From: Streptacidiphilus jiangxiensis
GTDB taxonomy: Bacteria; Actinomycetota; Actinomycetes; Streptomycetales; Streptomycetaceae
Direction of reading: 5' to 3'
DNA length: 64,000 nucleotides
NCBI RefSeq assembly: GCF_900109465.1
Contig: NZ_FOAZ01000002.1
Location: 1-64,000 of the forward strand
The notes under the pieces were generated by a model that was not told where the DNA came from, searched no databases, and saw only the letters and a list, made by a program, of their open reading frames with translations. Positions 13,549 through 25,214 of the stretch are shown piece by piece (positions within the stretch are counted from its first letter, which is position 1; each line of letters opens with the position of its first letter). The position numbers and the translations under genes are program-made.

Positions 13549-15522
13549 GTGGCCAGCACGACCGAGACGCTCGAGTTCCAGGCGGAGACCCGCCAACTGC
13601 TACAGCTGGTGATCCACTCGATCTACTCGAACAAGGACATCTTCCTGCGCGAGCTGATCTCCAACGCCTCCGACGCCCTCGACAAGCTCCGCCTGGAATC
13701 CCTCACCAACCCCGACCTCGACGCCGACACCTCCGACCTCCACATCACCCTGGAAACCGACAGCGACGCCCGCACCCTGACCGTGCGGGACAACGGCATC
13801 GGCATGACCCGCGACGACGTCGTCGACCTGATCGGCACCATCGCCAAGTCCGGCACCGCCGGGCTCCTAGCCAAGATCAAGGAAGCCAAGGAGAACAAGG
13901 ACACGGACACCGACGCGGCCAGCCTGATCGGGCAGTTCGGCGTCGGCTTCTACTCCGCCTTCATGGTCGCCGACAAGGTCACCCTCCACACCCGCCGCGC
14001 CGGCACCGACCAGGGCACCGTGTGGGAATCCGACGGCGAGGGCACCTACACCATCGCCGACGCCACCGACCTGCCCGTCGGCACCACCGTCACCCTGCAC
14101 CTCAAGGCCGAGGACAGCGAGGACGGCCTCGGCGACTACCTGGCCGCCTGGAAGATCCGCCAGATCGTCAAGCAGTACTCCGACTTCATCCGCTGGCCCA
14201 TCCGCATGGCCACCCAGGCCACCGGCACCGGCACCGAAGATGACGCCGACAGCAGCATCGACACCGACGGCGAAACCGCAGGCACGCTGGAGACCCTGAA
14301 CTCGATGAAGGCCCTGTGGGCCCGCCCCCGCGCGGAGGTCAGCGAGACGGAGTACCACGAGTTCTACCGGCAGATCAGCCACGACTGGCAGGACCCCGCG
14401 CAGACCATCCACATGCGCGCCGAGGGCACCTTCGAGTACGAGGCGCTGCTGTTCCTCCCCGCCCACGCGCCGTTCGACCTGTTCTCCCGCGACACCAAGC
14501 GCGGCGTGCAGCTGTACGTCAAGCGGGTGTTCATCATGGACGACTGCGACGCGCTGATGCCGAACTACCTGCGCTTCGTCAAGGGCGTCGTCGACGCCCA
14601 CGACCTGTCCCTGAACGTCTCCCGCGAGATCCTCCAGCACGACCGCCAGATCACCGCCGTGCGCCGACGCCTCGTCAAGAAGGTCCTCGGCGCGATCAAA
14701 AACCTGCAGACCACCAACACCGACACCTACCTCAAGGTGTGGGAACAGTTCGGGCGGGTGATCAAGGAAGGCCTGATCGAGGACCGCGACAACACCGACG
14801 CCCTGCTGGAATTGGTCTCGGCCGCCTCCACGCACGACCCGGAGAAGACGACCACGCTGCGCGAGTACGTCTCCCGGATGAAGGACGGCCAGAACACCAT
14901 CTACTACCTGACCGGCGAGAACCGCGCCATGGTGGAGAACTCCCCGCACATGGAGGCCCTCACCGCCAAGGGCTACGAGGTCCTCATCCTCACCGACCCC
15001 GTCGACGAGGTCTGGACCGACCAGGTCCCCGCCTTCGACGGCCACCGCTTCCAGTCCATCGCCAAGGGCCAGGTCGACCTCGACGACACCGACACCGACA
15101 CCGAGGACAGCGAGGAGGCTAAGGCGAACAAGGCCCGGCAGAAGCAGGACTTTGCCGCTCTCCTCGCCTGGCTGCAGACCACCCTGGACGAGCACGTCAA
15201 GCAGGTTCGCCTGTCCACTAGGCTCACCACCTCCCCGGCTTGCCTCGTGGGCGACGCCCACGACCTGACCCCCACCCTGGAGAAGATGTACCGGGCCATG
15301 GGCCAGGACCTGCCCACCGTCAAGCGGATCCTCGAGCTCAACCCCACCCACCCCCTCATCACCGGCCTGCGCGAGGCGCACGAGACCAACAGCGACGATC
15401 CGGCGCTCGCGCAGACCGCCGAACTGATCCACGGCGCGGCCCTGCTCGCCGAAGGCGGCGACCTGCCCGACCCGGCCCGCTTCACCCGCCTCCTGGCCGA
15501 CCGCCTCACCAAGACCCTGTAA
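13549..15522 (+). CDS. htpG: Molecular chaperone HtpG (Hsp90)
   Basis: 657 residues (Escherichia coli HtpG is 624), GTG start with AAGGAGAC upstream. The N-terminal GHKL ATPase domain shows LFLRELISNASDALDKLR-type helix I (residues about 30-45), DNGIGM (ATP lid base), GTIAKSG and GQFGVGFYSAFMVADKV. The middle domain has GVQLYVKRVFI and LNVSREILQ, with the catalytic Arg conserved in the latter. A charged insert rich in Asp/Thr/Glu precedes the C-terminal dimerisation domain (ILELNPTHPLI). HtpG refolds clients with Hsp70. It is unusual for a mobile element to carry a full Hsp90; with two small Hsps and a J protein it makes a chaperone set. A hairpin follows the stop. Confidence 0.97.
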   Translation: MASTTETLEFQAETRQLLQLVIHSIYSNKDIFLRELISNASDALDKLRLESLTNPDLDADTSDLHITLETDSDARTLTVRDNGIGMTRDDVVDLIGTIAKSGTAGLLAKIKEAKENKDTDTDAASLIGQFGVGFYSAFMVADKVTLHTRRAGTDQGTVWESDGEGTYTIADATDLPVGTTVTLHLKAEDSEDGLGDYLAAWKIRQIVKQYSDFIRWPIRMATQATGTGTEDDADSSIDTDGETAGTLETLNSMKALWARPRAEVSETEYHEFYRQISHDWQDPAQTIHMRAEGTFEYEALLFLPAHAPFDLFSRDTKRGVQLYVKRVFIMDDCDALMPNYLRFVKGVVDAHDLSLNVSREILQHDRQITAVRRRLVKKVLGAIKNLQTTNTDTYLKVWEQFGRVIKEGLIEDRDNTDALLELVSAASTHDPEKTTTLREYVSRMKDGQNTIYYLTGENRAMVENSPHMEALTAKGYEVLILTDPVDEVWTDQVPAFDGHRFQSIAKGQVDLDDTDTDTEDSEEAKANKARQKQDFAALLAWLQTTLDEHVKQVRLSTRLTTSPACLVGDAHDLTPTLEKMYRAMGQDLPTVKRILELNPTHPLITGLREAHETNSDDPALAQTAELIHGAALLAEGGDLPDPARFTRLLADRLTKTL

Positions 15523-15531
15523 CCCCCGTGG

Positions 15532-15570
15532 GGTGCGGCCGACCGGCTACGCGACCGGGCCGGCCGCACC
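15532..15570 (+). terminator. Hairpin after htpG
   Basis: A 10-bp perfect stem, GGTGCGGCCG (15532-15541) with CGGCCGCACC (15561-15570), loop 19 bases, starting 10 bases after the htpG stop. There is no T-run. It probably ends or attenuates the htpG transcript. Confidence 0.6.
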
Positions 15571-15724
15571 GCATGCCCGACACCGCCACGACGCGCCCGG
15601 ACAGCGTGCGCGAAACGTCTGTGCACGCGGGTAGCCAGGCAGAACCGAACCCACCGCTGTTTTCGGCGCCCAGAACGGAACCGGCCGCTGCCGACGGCCC
15701 CGACTGACCACGGAGACCTCAAAC

Positions 15725-16372
15725 GTGTACGAGTACACCGACCGCAAGAACCGCACCCTGACTGAGCGCATCGCCGACGCCGCTGAACGCCGCCCCGCCA
15801 AGGGCGGCACCGAGCAGGACAGGGCCACCGCGACCGCCCTGCTCGCCGACATGCTCCAGGCCGCTGCGAAGCACGGCATCGACCTCGACGCCCTCGACCT
15901 GGTCACCGACCTGCCCGGCGGCTGCTACCGCGCCGTCACCAGGCACGGCGACTTGGCCGACCGCGTCAGCACCGCCGCCGAACGCCGACCCGCCCACCCG
16001 CGCACCGAGCAGGACAAGACCGCCGCGACCGCGCTGCTCGCGGACATGCTCCAGGCCGCCGCGAACCACGGCATCACCCTGGACACCTTCGACTGGGTCA
16101 CCGACCTGCCGAGCACCTGCCTGCGTGCCGTGGCCCGGCACCGCGAACTGGCCGACCGCATCAACGACGTCTCCGAACGCCGCACCACCCCCGGCACCGA
16201 AGAGGAGAAAGCCGCCGCGACGGCCCTGCTCGCCGACATGCTCCAAGCCGCCGCCCAGCACGGCATCAACCTCGACGCCTTCGACTGGGTCACCGACCTG
16301 CCCGGCGGCTGCCTCGCCGCCATCGCCTCCAAGCTCCGGGCACGCGCCACCCAGTGGGTCACCGCCAGCTGA
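15725..16372 (+). CDS. Protein made of three tandem 65-residue repeats
   Basis: 215 residues from GTG 15725. Three copies of a unit run end to end with a period of about 65 residues (195 bases). Each has ADR(I/V)..(A/V).ERR, then TE(Q/E)(D/E)K.AATALLADMLQAAA.HGI.LD.(F/L)D, and ends with (W/L)VTDLP..C..A(V/I). Each unit should be two or three helices plus a Cys near its end (one Cys per repeat). There is no signal peptide or membrane segment. I know no family for it. It is the last cargo gene before the recombinases and reads with htpG. Copies two and three are the closest to each other, which suggests stepwise duplication. Confidence 0.75.
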   Translation: MYEYTDRKNRTLTERIADAAERRPAKGGTEQDRATATALLADMLQAAAKHGIDLDALDLVTDLPGGCYRAVTRHGDLADRVSTAAERRPAHPRTEQDKTAATALLADMLQAAANHGITLDTFDWVTDLPSTCLRAVARHRELADRINDVSERRTTPGTEEEKAAATALLADMLQAAAQHGINLDAFDWVTDLPGGCLAAIASKLRARATQWVTAS

Positions 16373-16383
16373 ACACGCCAAGC

Positions 16384-16395
16384 CCCATGCATGGG
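16384..16395. repeat. Perfect 12-bp palindrome between convergent genes
   Basis: CCCATGCATGGG lies in the 118-base gap between the repeat-protein gene and the recombinase operon. A second short inverted repeat (CGCGAA-N10-TTCGCG) follows near 16432-16453. Possibly a bidirectional terminator; weak. Confidence 0.3.
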
Positions 16396-16490
16396 ATCCA
16401 CGAAGCCGGGTCCGCCCGCAACGGTGCTCCGCGAATCAGCCCAGGTTCGCGAGGATGTCCAGCGGGGCGGGCGGCTCCGGTCCAAATGGA

Positions 16491-19035
<2,545 letters not shown>

Positions 19036-19039
<4 letters not shown>

Positions 19040-20766
19040 GGCGTGAGCTCTCCCCGGAAGACGTGGTCGATGATCTCCCGGTCGCGGTCCGTCGCCCGAG
19101 ACAGCGCGGCATCCCACGCTGTCTCGTTCACCTTGGACCGCAGGTCGGTTAGCCGCTGGAGGTGCTGGTCCCAGCGCTTGCGCCACAGCTCTTCCGGCCA
19201 GGCGGAGCGCATCGCGATCAGTTGGCGGTGCAGGAGCGCGAGCCGCGGGTGGTGTCCGTGGTGAACCCTCGCGTTCTCGCAGGCCAGGCAGAGCAGGAAG
19301 TCGGCGCCGCAGCCACCGTCCGGACCGGGCCAGGGGGTGGAGCGCTCATCCGCGCAGTCCGCGGTAGCGGTCTCCTGGTGCTCGGGATCGGCGAAGGTGG
19401 CGAGCTGGCCCTTGAAGGTGTACTCGCGGGCCTGCTGGAGGGCCGCTTCGGCTCCGGCCGCGATCACCTCGACAGCTCCCTGCTGGACGTTCCGGTCGGG
19501 CAGAACGTAGACGCTCTCATGGGTTCCGCGACTGTGCTGCAGCGGCTTGCCCTCCCTAACGACGGCCGTGCGCCGGCTCCGGCGAAACGGGGAGCCGACA
19601 CCGTGCGAGGTCGCCCAACGTCGCGCGTCCGCCTTGGTCACGCCGAACGACAACGGCCATACCGGACGGGGCTGGTCAAGATCGGAGTCCGGCCGCCCCG
19701 GACTGTGCAGCCGGGCGACCATCAGAAGGTCGACACCGGGAGCGATGACGGCTCCCATCGCCCTGGCATGCTGGGTGGCCTCCAGCGCCAGCGTGATCAG
19801 TCGGCCTGGGGAGTCGGCTCCGGAGTCGGTGTGGTTCTCCGTGTCGAACCACCGTCCGCTGCCCCTGCGGCGCTTCTCGATGGTGACGGTGTAGGTCACC
19901 GTGGTCGCCTCGCCCACTGAGGCTGTCGTGACGGGGACCGGCAGCCGGTTGTAGGTCGAGTGGTTCCAGCCGAACCGGTCCGTCATCAGCACGGCCAGGG
20001 AAGTCAGCTCCCGCCTGGTCAAGAACAGGCGTCCCCAGGTGTAGACGCGCGTGGTCCCTCCCAGCAGAACGCGGCTGCTGCCGGGGATCTTGCCATGCGT
20101 GAGCCGGGGGATGTCACCCGTGGTGGCGATGTGCTGGAGGAGCTGGCTGACCTGCCACTCAACAGTGCCCTCGGTCAGCTCCCCGGCGCGAAAGCGGCCA
20201 AGGAGAGCCGTGTTCTCCCGAATTCGCAGCAGCGCTGGCCGAAAGCAGCGCTCGGCAGCCAGCATCACCGCAGCACGTTCGGACGGCTTGTAGGAGGACT
20301 TCCCTGAGATCTTGCCCTTGTTCGGCACCGGTCGGGCCAGTTCTTCCGCCGCGGGGCCGCGGGCGAGGCGCGGATCCTGGTTCAGCAGGGTCCTCATCTT
20401 GGCCATGGCCTCGCGGCCGCCGGGGGTGTCCTTGTGGTTGTTGCGCCAGAGCTTGAGGGTGGCCGCGGTCAGGTCCTCGAGGTCCTGCGCCGGCTGCCCC
20501 TGAACCTCGAGGAACCGGGCGAAGACCAGCAGCGACTGCCAGTAGGCAAGGCCGCTGGCGTGGCTGTGCCAGGCCAGTGACTGGTCTGCGTAAAGCCGGG
20601 CCAGCGAGCGGCGCATCGGCTCCGGGACGGGCATCTTGGCGAAGTCGAAGACCCGCCCGTAGCCGTCCTTGTTGATCACCGTGACCTGCAGCCCGTTCAG
20701 AGCCAGGCGCTCGGCTGCCTGGAAGTCCGCCGGCGGCAGGACCGCCTTGCGCCCTCGGCCACTCAT
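19036..20766 (-). CDS. Second large protein of the recombinase trio
   Basis: 576 residues from ATG 20766 (ATGA with the upstream gene). There is an N-terminal helical domain (LAYWQSLLVFARFLEVQGQ), a middle with SLLVLMTDR-like and beta-rich parts, and a Cys/His-containing segment (C..D, GGCGADFLLCLACENARVHHGHH) that suggests zinc binding. The classical R/H-x-x-R/H/Y boxes are hard to place: SPFRRSRRTA and HSRGTHESVY may be remnants. It is most likely a diverged recombinase or an accessory factor that acts with the two others, as in three-gene recombinase elements. Its place in the middle of the operon supports this. Confidence 0.65.
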
Positions 20767-22308
20767 GACACCTCCAGCGCAGGCAGCGCCCCGACCAGGT
20801 ACTCGATGTCCTGGATACCGGTGGTCTCGCGGGCCAGTCGCGCGAACAGGCTGTTCATGTCCCCGCCTTGCTCCTCGTCCGGCCGGTGGTCGTCGAAGGC
20901 GAGGACCGACTCCAGGTGCAGGTGCATAACCGGGGCGAGGTAGTGCTCCTTCGTCGTCTCCACGTCCCGGTGTCCGAGCAGCGTCTTCACCAGCCACCAC
21001 GGATCGCCGTAGAGCTGGGCGAAGTCGCGCCGGTCTGCGGCGGTCAGCCCGTACTTCTTGTCCATCAGCTCGTTGAGCAGGATCAGCATGTAGAGCGCCA
21101 TCGAGTGCCGCATGGAGTGCGGCGTGGCGTACGGAACCCGCCCGCGGACCTCCGCGACCCGCAGTAGCCGAGGTGCCTCCCGCTCCTGGGCAGAGAGCAG
21201 CGCCTGCTCACACCGCTGGTTCGCCTGCCGGAACACGGTGTTCCACCGGTCCGGCAGCATGGGCAGTCCCTGCTCGGTCAGCCACAACCACGCTGGCTCC
21301 GGGCCTTCCGGGCCTTCGACGAACAACCACTGCCGCTCACGCCAGTCGAGCAGGGTCAAGTCGCGCCGGCCCTCGGCGCCGTCACGGTCGACCCAATGAA
21401 CCACTGTGGTGCGGCCCGATGTGACCTTGGTGATCAGCCGCATCTGCGGCAACCTTTCGTAGCGCCCCCTGCCTCTGGGCCCGCTCGACGGCCCAGGCCC
21501 GCTCCGATTCCGCATACGCGCTGACCTGCCGCAGCGAGTCGACCGACGCGTAGAAGGTCCGGTCCCGTTTGGACCGGGACAGCGCCCGGGCCACCTGCCC
21601 GTGGCAGTAGCGCCCCGAGCGAAGCGGACGTGACGGCACTTCGAACGTGAGCAGCGCGCCGGACTCCTGCCGCCGCAACCCCGAGCTGAGCGTGAACCCG
21701 ACGAAGGAGGTGTTTCGCAACTCGGTGCGCCCGTCCCAGCCCCCCATTGGCGCCCCGTCAGGGCCAAGCCCTCGAAGGCCCACGTCCTGCCAGAGCGCCC
21801 ACGTCCGTGGGGTCAGCCAGGAGACCCGCGAGCTGCGGGCATGGGGAGCGCGGTCCGTCCGACGACGGCTGTCCACTGGCAGCGGAGCGACCCTCGCCCA
21901 CCGGTAGAGCCGCGTGAAGGCCGGAGCCTCTCGATCCCACTTCGTCCCGCTGATCCGGGCCGGATTGAGCGGTGACTCGCACCGAAACTCCCGGTAGGCC
22001 CGCAAGTCCTCGCGCGTAGCGTCTCGCCATGGGATCCCGCGTCTCCACAGCCAGGTCAGCAACAGCCGGATGTCGGTCGCGTAGTTGCGCCGCGTCTCCC
22101 GCTCGAGAGGACGGAACTCCGAGGAGAGCGCGAACTGCAGCAGCTCTCGGTCCACTGTGAAGTCGGGCCGAACGAAGACCGGATCACCCGGCCGAAGCCC
22201 CACACGATCAAGCGCACCTGGAAGGTCCTGAACCCCGAGCACGCCCTCGTCCGGCAGCGGCCCCCACCGTTCCGGATCCGGAACGAAGACCAGCAACCAC
22301 TCGTCCAC
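20763..22308 (-). pseudogene. First tyrosine recombinase of the trio, frameshifted
   Basis: Starts at GTG 22308. Frame A encodes a helical core-binding domain (RRNYATDIRLLLTWLWRRG) and box I (SSGLRRQE). After QRQG it runs into an unrelated tail ending near 21382. Frame B, from about 21465 to 20763, carries RYERLPQMRLITKV, box II (HSMRHS), LLGHRD and the nucleophile EHYLAP. Joining the frames gives a normal 514-residue integrase. The break is at a run of five C (21465-21469, five G in the coding strand); one base fewer restores the frame. Causes could be mutation, sequencing error or, less likely, programmed slippage. The active site is split, so as written this gene is dead. Confidence 0.8.
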
Positions 22309-22336
22309 CTACACCCCCGTGAACCCTTTGAACTCA

Positions 22337-22358
22337 CTCAAGCATCAGGGAAGCACAG
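22337..22358. repeat. Right end of the stress-island element
   Basis: CAGGGAA (22346-22352) followed by GCA (22353-22355) is the inverse of the left end. Just inside lies ACTCACTCAA, which shares CACTCA with the left subterminal region. The NUDIX-GFA coding sequence resumes at the GCA. Confidence 0.65.
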
Positions 22359-23027
22359 GTAACTGTCTCGGACGGGGCCAGTCACGGTGTACGCGACGGT
22401 GCCGCACTGGCACCTGCCCGTCCTGGTCCCGGGCGCGGCGGCCGGTTCGCTCGGCTGGCTGGACACGGGCAGTTGGACCAGAGCCCGCTGCACGCCTTCG
22501 CGGAGCCGGTCGTCGACCTGTGCGTCCATCGGTCGCCAGGCGGTGGCGTGCACTTCGTCGGCCTGCAGCCGGAAGTCGGTGCGCCCGGTCGTCAGCAGAA
22601 AGCAGAAGTCCAAGTGGAGGTGGTCGGGTTCGCCGCGGGTCTCGCGCCCGGGGATCGGGAACACATCGATGTGCACGGGCGCGTCCAGCAGCCACACCAG
22701 GTCCTGCGGCTTCAGGCCGACTTCTTCCTCCAGCTCCCGCAGGACGGCGCCAGTGAGCGAGGCATCCTCCTCTTCAAGGTGGCCTCCGATCGCGGGCAGC
22801 CACTTCCCGCTGGCCGCGTGGGCGATGTGCAGGACCAGGCCGTCCGGGTTCAGCACCACGGCGCTGGCCGTCGCGTGGCCGCGCCACTCGCGCCGGTCAG
22901 TCAGATCCACGCCCTGGTCCAGCAGCTGGATCAGCGGATCCACGAAGTCACGCTGCTCGGGCCTCGTGGCCAGGTAGGCGGTCACGGTCCTACGCAGATG
23001 ATCAGCGGTGATGCCCAAGGCGCACAC
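22338..23027 (-). pseudogene. NUDIX hydrolase fused to the 5' part of the split GFA domain
   Basis: 229 residues as it now reads. The NUDIX domain covers about residues 50-190 with a Nudix box near 81-103 (GGHLEEEDASLTGAVLRELEEE, the GX5EX7REUXEEXGU pattern intact), so pyrophosphohydrolase activity may persist. From about residue 204 comes the start of a GFA fold: TGRCQCGTVAYTVTGPVRDSYLC. Then four element-derived residues (FPDA) and a TGA at 22338-22340. The lost part (CxCxxC onward) is at 5235-5549. Before insertion this was probably one NUDIX-GFA fusion of about 330 residues. GTG/ATG starts upstream of 23027 are not evident. Confidence 0.8.
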
Positions 23028-23254
23028 TCCCTACTGGGTCGGTCGACCCTCAGAGACTGACAGCCGCCGCTGACAACGCGTCACCCACTCGTGTTGCCGC
23101 CAAGGCACAGCCCGGTCGGCGTCCCCATTTGGCATGTTCTTGAGTTGACGGCTGATAGCCAGACCGCGCCGCAACCTGAGAGACTTCCTCGCTGAGGGTG
23201 GACACCTGGGGCTGATCGTCCACTTCAGAGAAGATCACTTCCTGGCTCCCGGTA

Positions 23255-23575
23255 CTACATGTAGGTGCCGGAGAAGAGGCCGTCGAATCCGGTCGCCTCG
23301 ATTATGGCCTCGGCGCTGTCGAATTCCTGCTCCGGGTAGATGTACATGGCCTCGAAGCTCTCCAGGTCGAGCTCCGGGTCGATCCACTGGTGCGCGCAGC
23401 GGCATCTGATGAAGACTCCCCGGGTGCGCGGCCGGTGAATGAGCAGCCAGTCCCGCTCTGCCCCACAACTCGGGCAGGTGATCGCGAACCCGCGAGGGCG
23501 AAGTGGCGCCGAGTGCTTGATGATCCGGACCGGCTGGTCCTGCGGCATGGCCGGGTTCGGGTCTGGGTCGGTCAT
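23255..23575 (-). CDS. Small zinc-ribbon protein
   Basis: 106 residues, ATG 23575 with GAGAGG upstream. ITCPSCGAERDW (CxxC) and IRCRCAHQW (CxC..H) form a likely zinc ribbon around residues 30-62. The second half is acidic (DPELDLESFEAMYIYPEQEFDSAEAIIEATGFDG). It is a recurrent hypothetical in actinomycete mobile regions; the function is unknown. Confidence 0.6.
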   Translation of the reverse strand: MTDPDPNPAMPQDQPVRIIKHSAPLRPRGFAITCPSCGAERDWLLIHRPRTRGVFIRCRCAHQWIDPELDLESFEAMYIYPEQEFDSAEAIIEATGFDGLFSGTYM

Positions 23576-23705
23576 CTCGTGGTGCCTCTCGCCGGCGCGG
23601 TCCCTGCTCCGCGGATGCGGATAGGGAGCACACATACTGCCCCGTCTCACGTGGCAGTCAAGGGGATTCCGCGCGGAGAGAACCGCAGGCCAGCGCCATC
23701 ACCGG

Positions 23706-23749
23706 AAGCAGACCCGACGCGGGCCATTCGGTCCGCGCCGGGTCTGCTT
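23706..23749 (-). terminator. Hairpin after the MFS gene
   Basis: AAGCAGACCCG (23706-23716) pairs with CGGGTCTGCTT (23739-23749); inside it a further CGCGG/CCGCG pairing follows one mismatch. It lies 34 bases beyond the MFS stop on the minus strand. No T-run. Confidence 0.6.
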
Positions 23750-23782
23750 CAGCAACGTTGCACTGGGCTGTTCTCCGCTGTG

Positions 23783-25153
23783 TCACGCGGCCTTGCGGGT
23801 ACCGGATGCAGCAGCGCGTGCAGGTTGGGCCGCATCGGCGCTGGTGGTGCTGGGGATCGCGTCGAGGACCGCCCGGTGGCGGGCCAGGCCAGTGAAGCAG
23901 GCGGCGGCGACCACTGCCTGGAAGATCGCGGAGGCGATGACCACCAGCTGGAGGTCGTTGGGGCTGACGGCGGCGACCAGGGTGCCGGCAACCGGCAGGG
24001 GCAGGGTGGTCATCGCGATCGTCGCGGCGAGCGTGGAACTGAACCCGGCGGCGGGAATGAGGCGGGCACGGCCGGTGCGCAGGACCACGGCGAGCGCTCC
24101 TTCGGCGGCCATCATCGCGGTGACGGCGGCGGCGTAGAGCGGGAAGGTGGGAGCGGCTCCGGCCGCCAGGGCGGCGGTGGAGGCGCAGGCGGCGGCGACG
24201 GCTCCAGTGCGGAACAGGCCGTTGTGGGCGATGGTGCGTCGGGCGAGGGCGACGACGGCGAGGGATGCGAGGGCGCTGGCGGTCCAGATGCCGGTGCTGG
24301 CTTCGGCCAGGTGGTGGAAGCGCTGCTGGGTGAGGATGGGTGTGGCCACCAGGAGGACGCCGGAGACGAGGTTGCCGGAGGCCAGGCCGGTGATCAGCAG
24401 GGCCAGTGCCGGGGTTCGGGCGACGGTGCGGGTGCCCGCTGCGAGCTGGCGCGGCAGGCTCGGGGCGGGTTCGTCGGTGACCAGGCGCAGCCGGGGCCGC
24501 GGGTGGGCTTCGGCGAGGAGGAGGGCCTGGAGTGCGGTTATCGCGCAGAGTCCGGCGACGGCGGTCAGCAGGATCACCGGGGAGCACCACAGCAGCAGGC
24601 CGGCCAGGACGGGGCCGACGAGTTGGGCGACTTGGTCGATGGCGGTGGCGGTGGCCTGGACCTTGTGTCCGTCGGGTCCGGCCTTGCGGCTGGCCTCGCT
24701 GGTCAGCGACTCGGTGGCCAGCGTGCCGGCCTGGGTCAGGATGCCGCCGATCACGGCGTAGGCGAGCACCGCGGGTGCTCCCGCGCCGAGGACGAGTGCG
24801 AGGAGCGTGGCGGCGGTGGCGGCGGTGCGCAGGACGGCTGCGGTGAAGGCGCTGGTCTGCGGGGTGTAGCGGTCGATGAGCGGACCGGCACCGAGGATGG
24901 CCAGGATGCGGGGCAGCCACTCGATGCCGAACGCGGTGCCGGTCAGGGCGGCGGAGCCGGTGAGCTGGAGCACGATGAGCGGGACGGCGTAGGCGAGGAC
25001 CGCGCCCGCCAGGGCGTCGGTGGAGCGCAGCAGGTAGCAGTCGAGCAGCCACGGGCGACGAGGCTGGTCCTGTCGTTGCTCTGCGCGCGGGCGGCGGCGC
25101 TCGGTGGAGCCGGTCGCGCGGGTGGGAGGGGTGGTGCGGGCGTGTCGGGGCAC
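23783..25153 (-). CDS. MFS transporter
   Basis: 456 residues, GTG 25153 with AGGAGG upstream. About twelve hydrophobic segments can be counted, from DALAGAVLAYAVPLIVLQL to LVVIASAIFQAVVAAACF. Between segments 2 and 3 is GAGPLIDRYTPQTSAF, corresponding to the MFS loop motif A (G..xDRxG) in degenerate form. An export function is typical for this subgroup (macrolide-exporter-like), but the substrate cannot be read from sequence. The N-terminus is Arg/Thr-rich and cytoplasmic. It lies downstream of the relaxase with a 61-base gap. Confidence 0.85.
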   Translation of the reverse strand: MPRHARTTPPTRATGSTERRRPRAEQRQDQPRRPWLLDCYLLRSTDALAGAVLAYAVPLIVLQLTGSAALTGTAFGIEWLPRILAILGAGPLIDRYTPQTSAFTAAVLRTAATAATLLALVLGAGAPAVLAYAVIGGILTQAGTLATESLTSEASRKAGPDGHKVQATATAIDQVAQLVGPVLAGLLLWCSPVILLTAVAGLCAITALQALLLAEAHPRPRLRLVTDEPAPSLPRQLAAGTRTVARTPALALLITGLASGNLVSGVLLVATPILTQQRFHHLAEASTGIWTASALASLAVVALARRTIAHNGLFRTGAVAAACASTAALAAGAAPTFPLYAAAVTAMMAAEGALAVVLRTGRARLIPAAGFSSTLAATIAMTTLPLPVAGTLVAAVSPNDLQLVVIASAIFQAVVAAACFTGLARHRAVLDAIPSTTSADAAQPARAAASGTRKAA

Positions 25154-25214
25154 GGAAGGCCTCCTGTGTGAAGCGGTGCGGGAGCTGGTGGCGCAGGGGC
25201 TGGCCGAGGCTGGG

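Noticed and set aside
13867-15432. Long minus-strand open frame (521 codons) opposite htpG
   Set aside because: htpG on the plus strand is unmistakable. The antisense frame is rich in Val/Gly/Leu as expected from mirrored GC-rich codons, and has no ribosome site.
23050-23238. 62-codon minus-strand frame between the NUDIX gene and a zinc-ribbon gene
   Set aside because: Start overlaps the only purine tract and the sequence has no pattern; not enough support.
23390-25171. Plus-strand open frame (593 codons) across the MFS gene
   Set aside because: Gly/Glu/Gln-rich mirror of an MFS gene with twelve spans on the minus strand.
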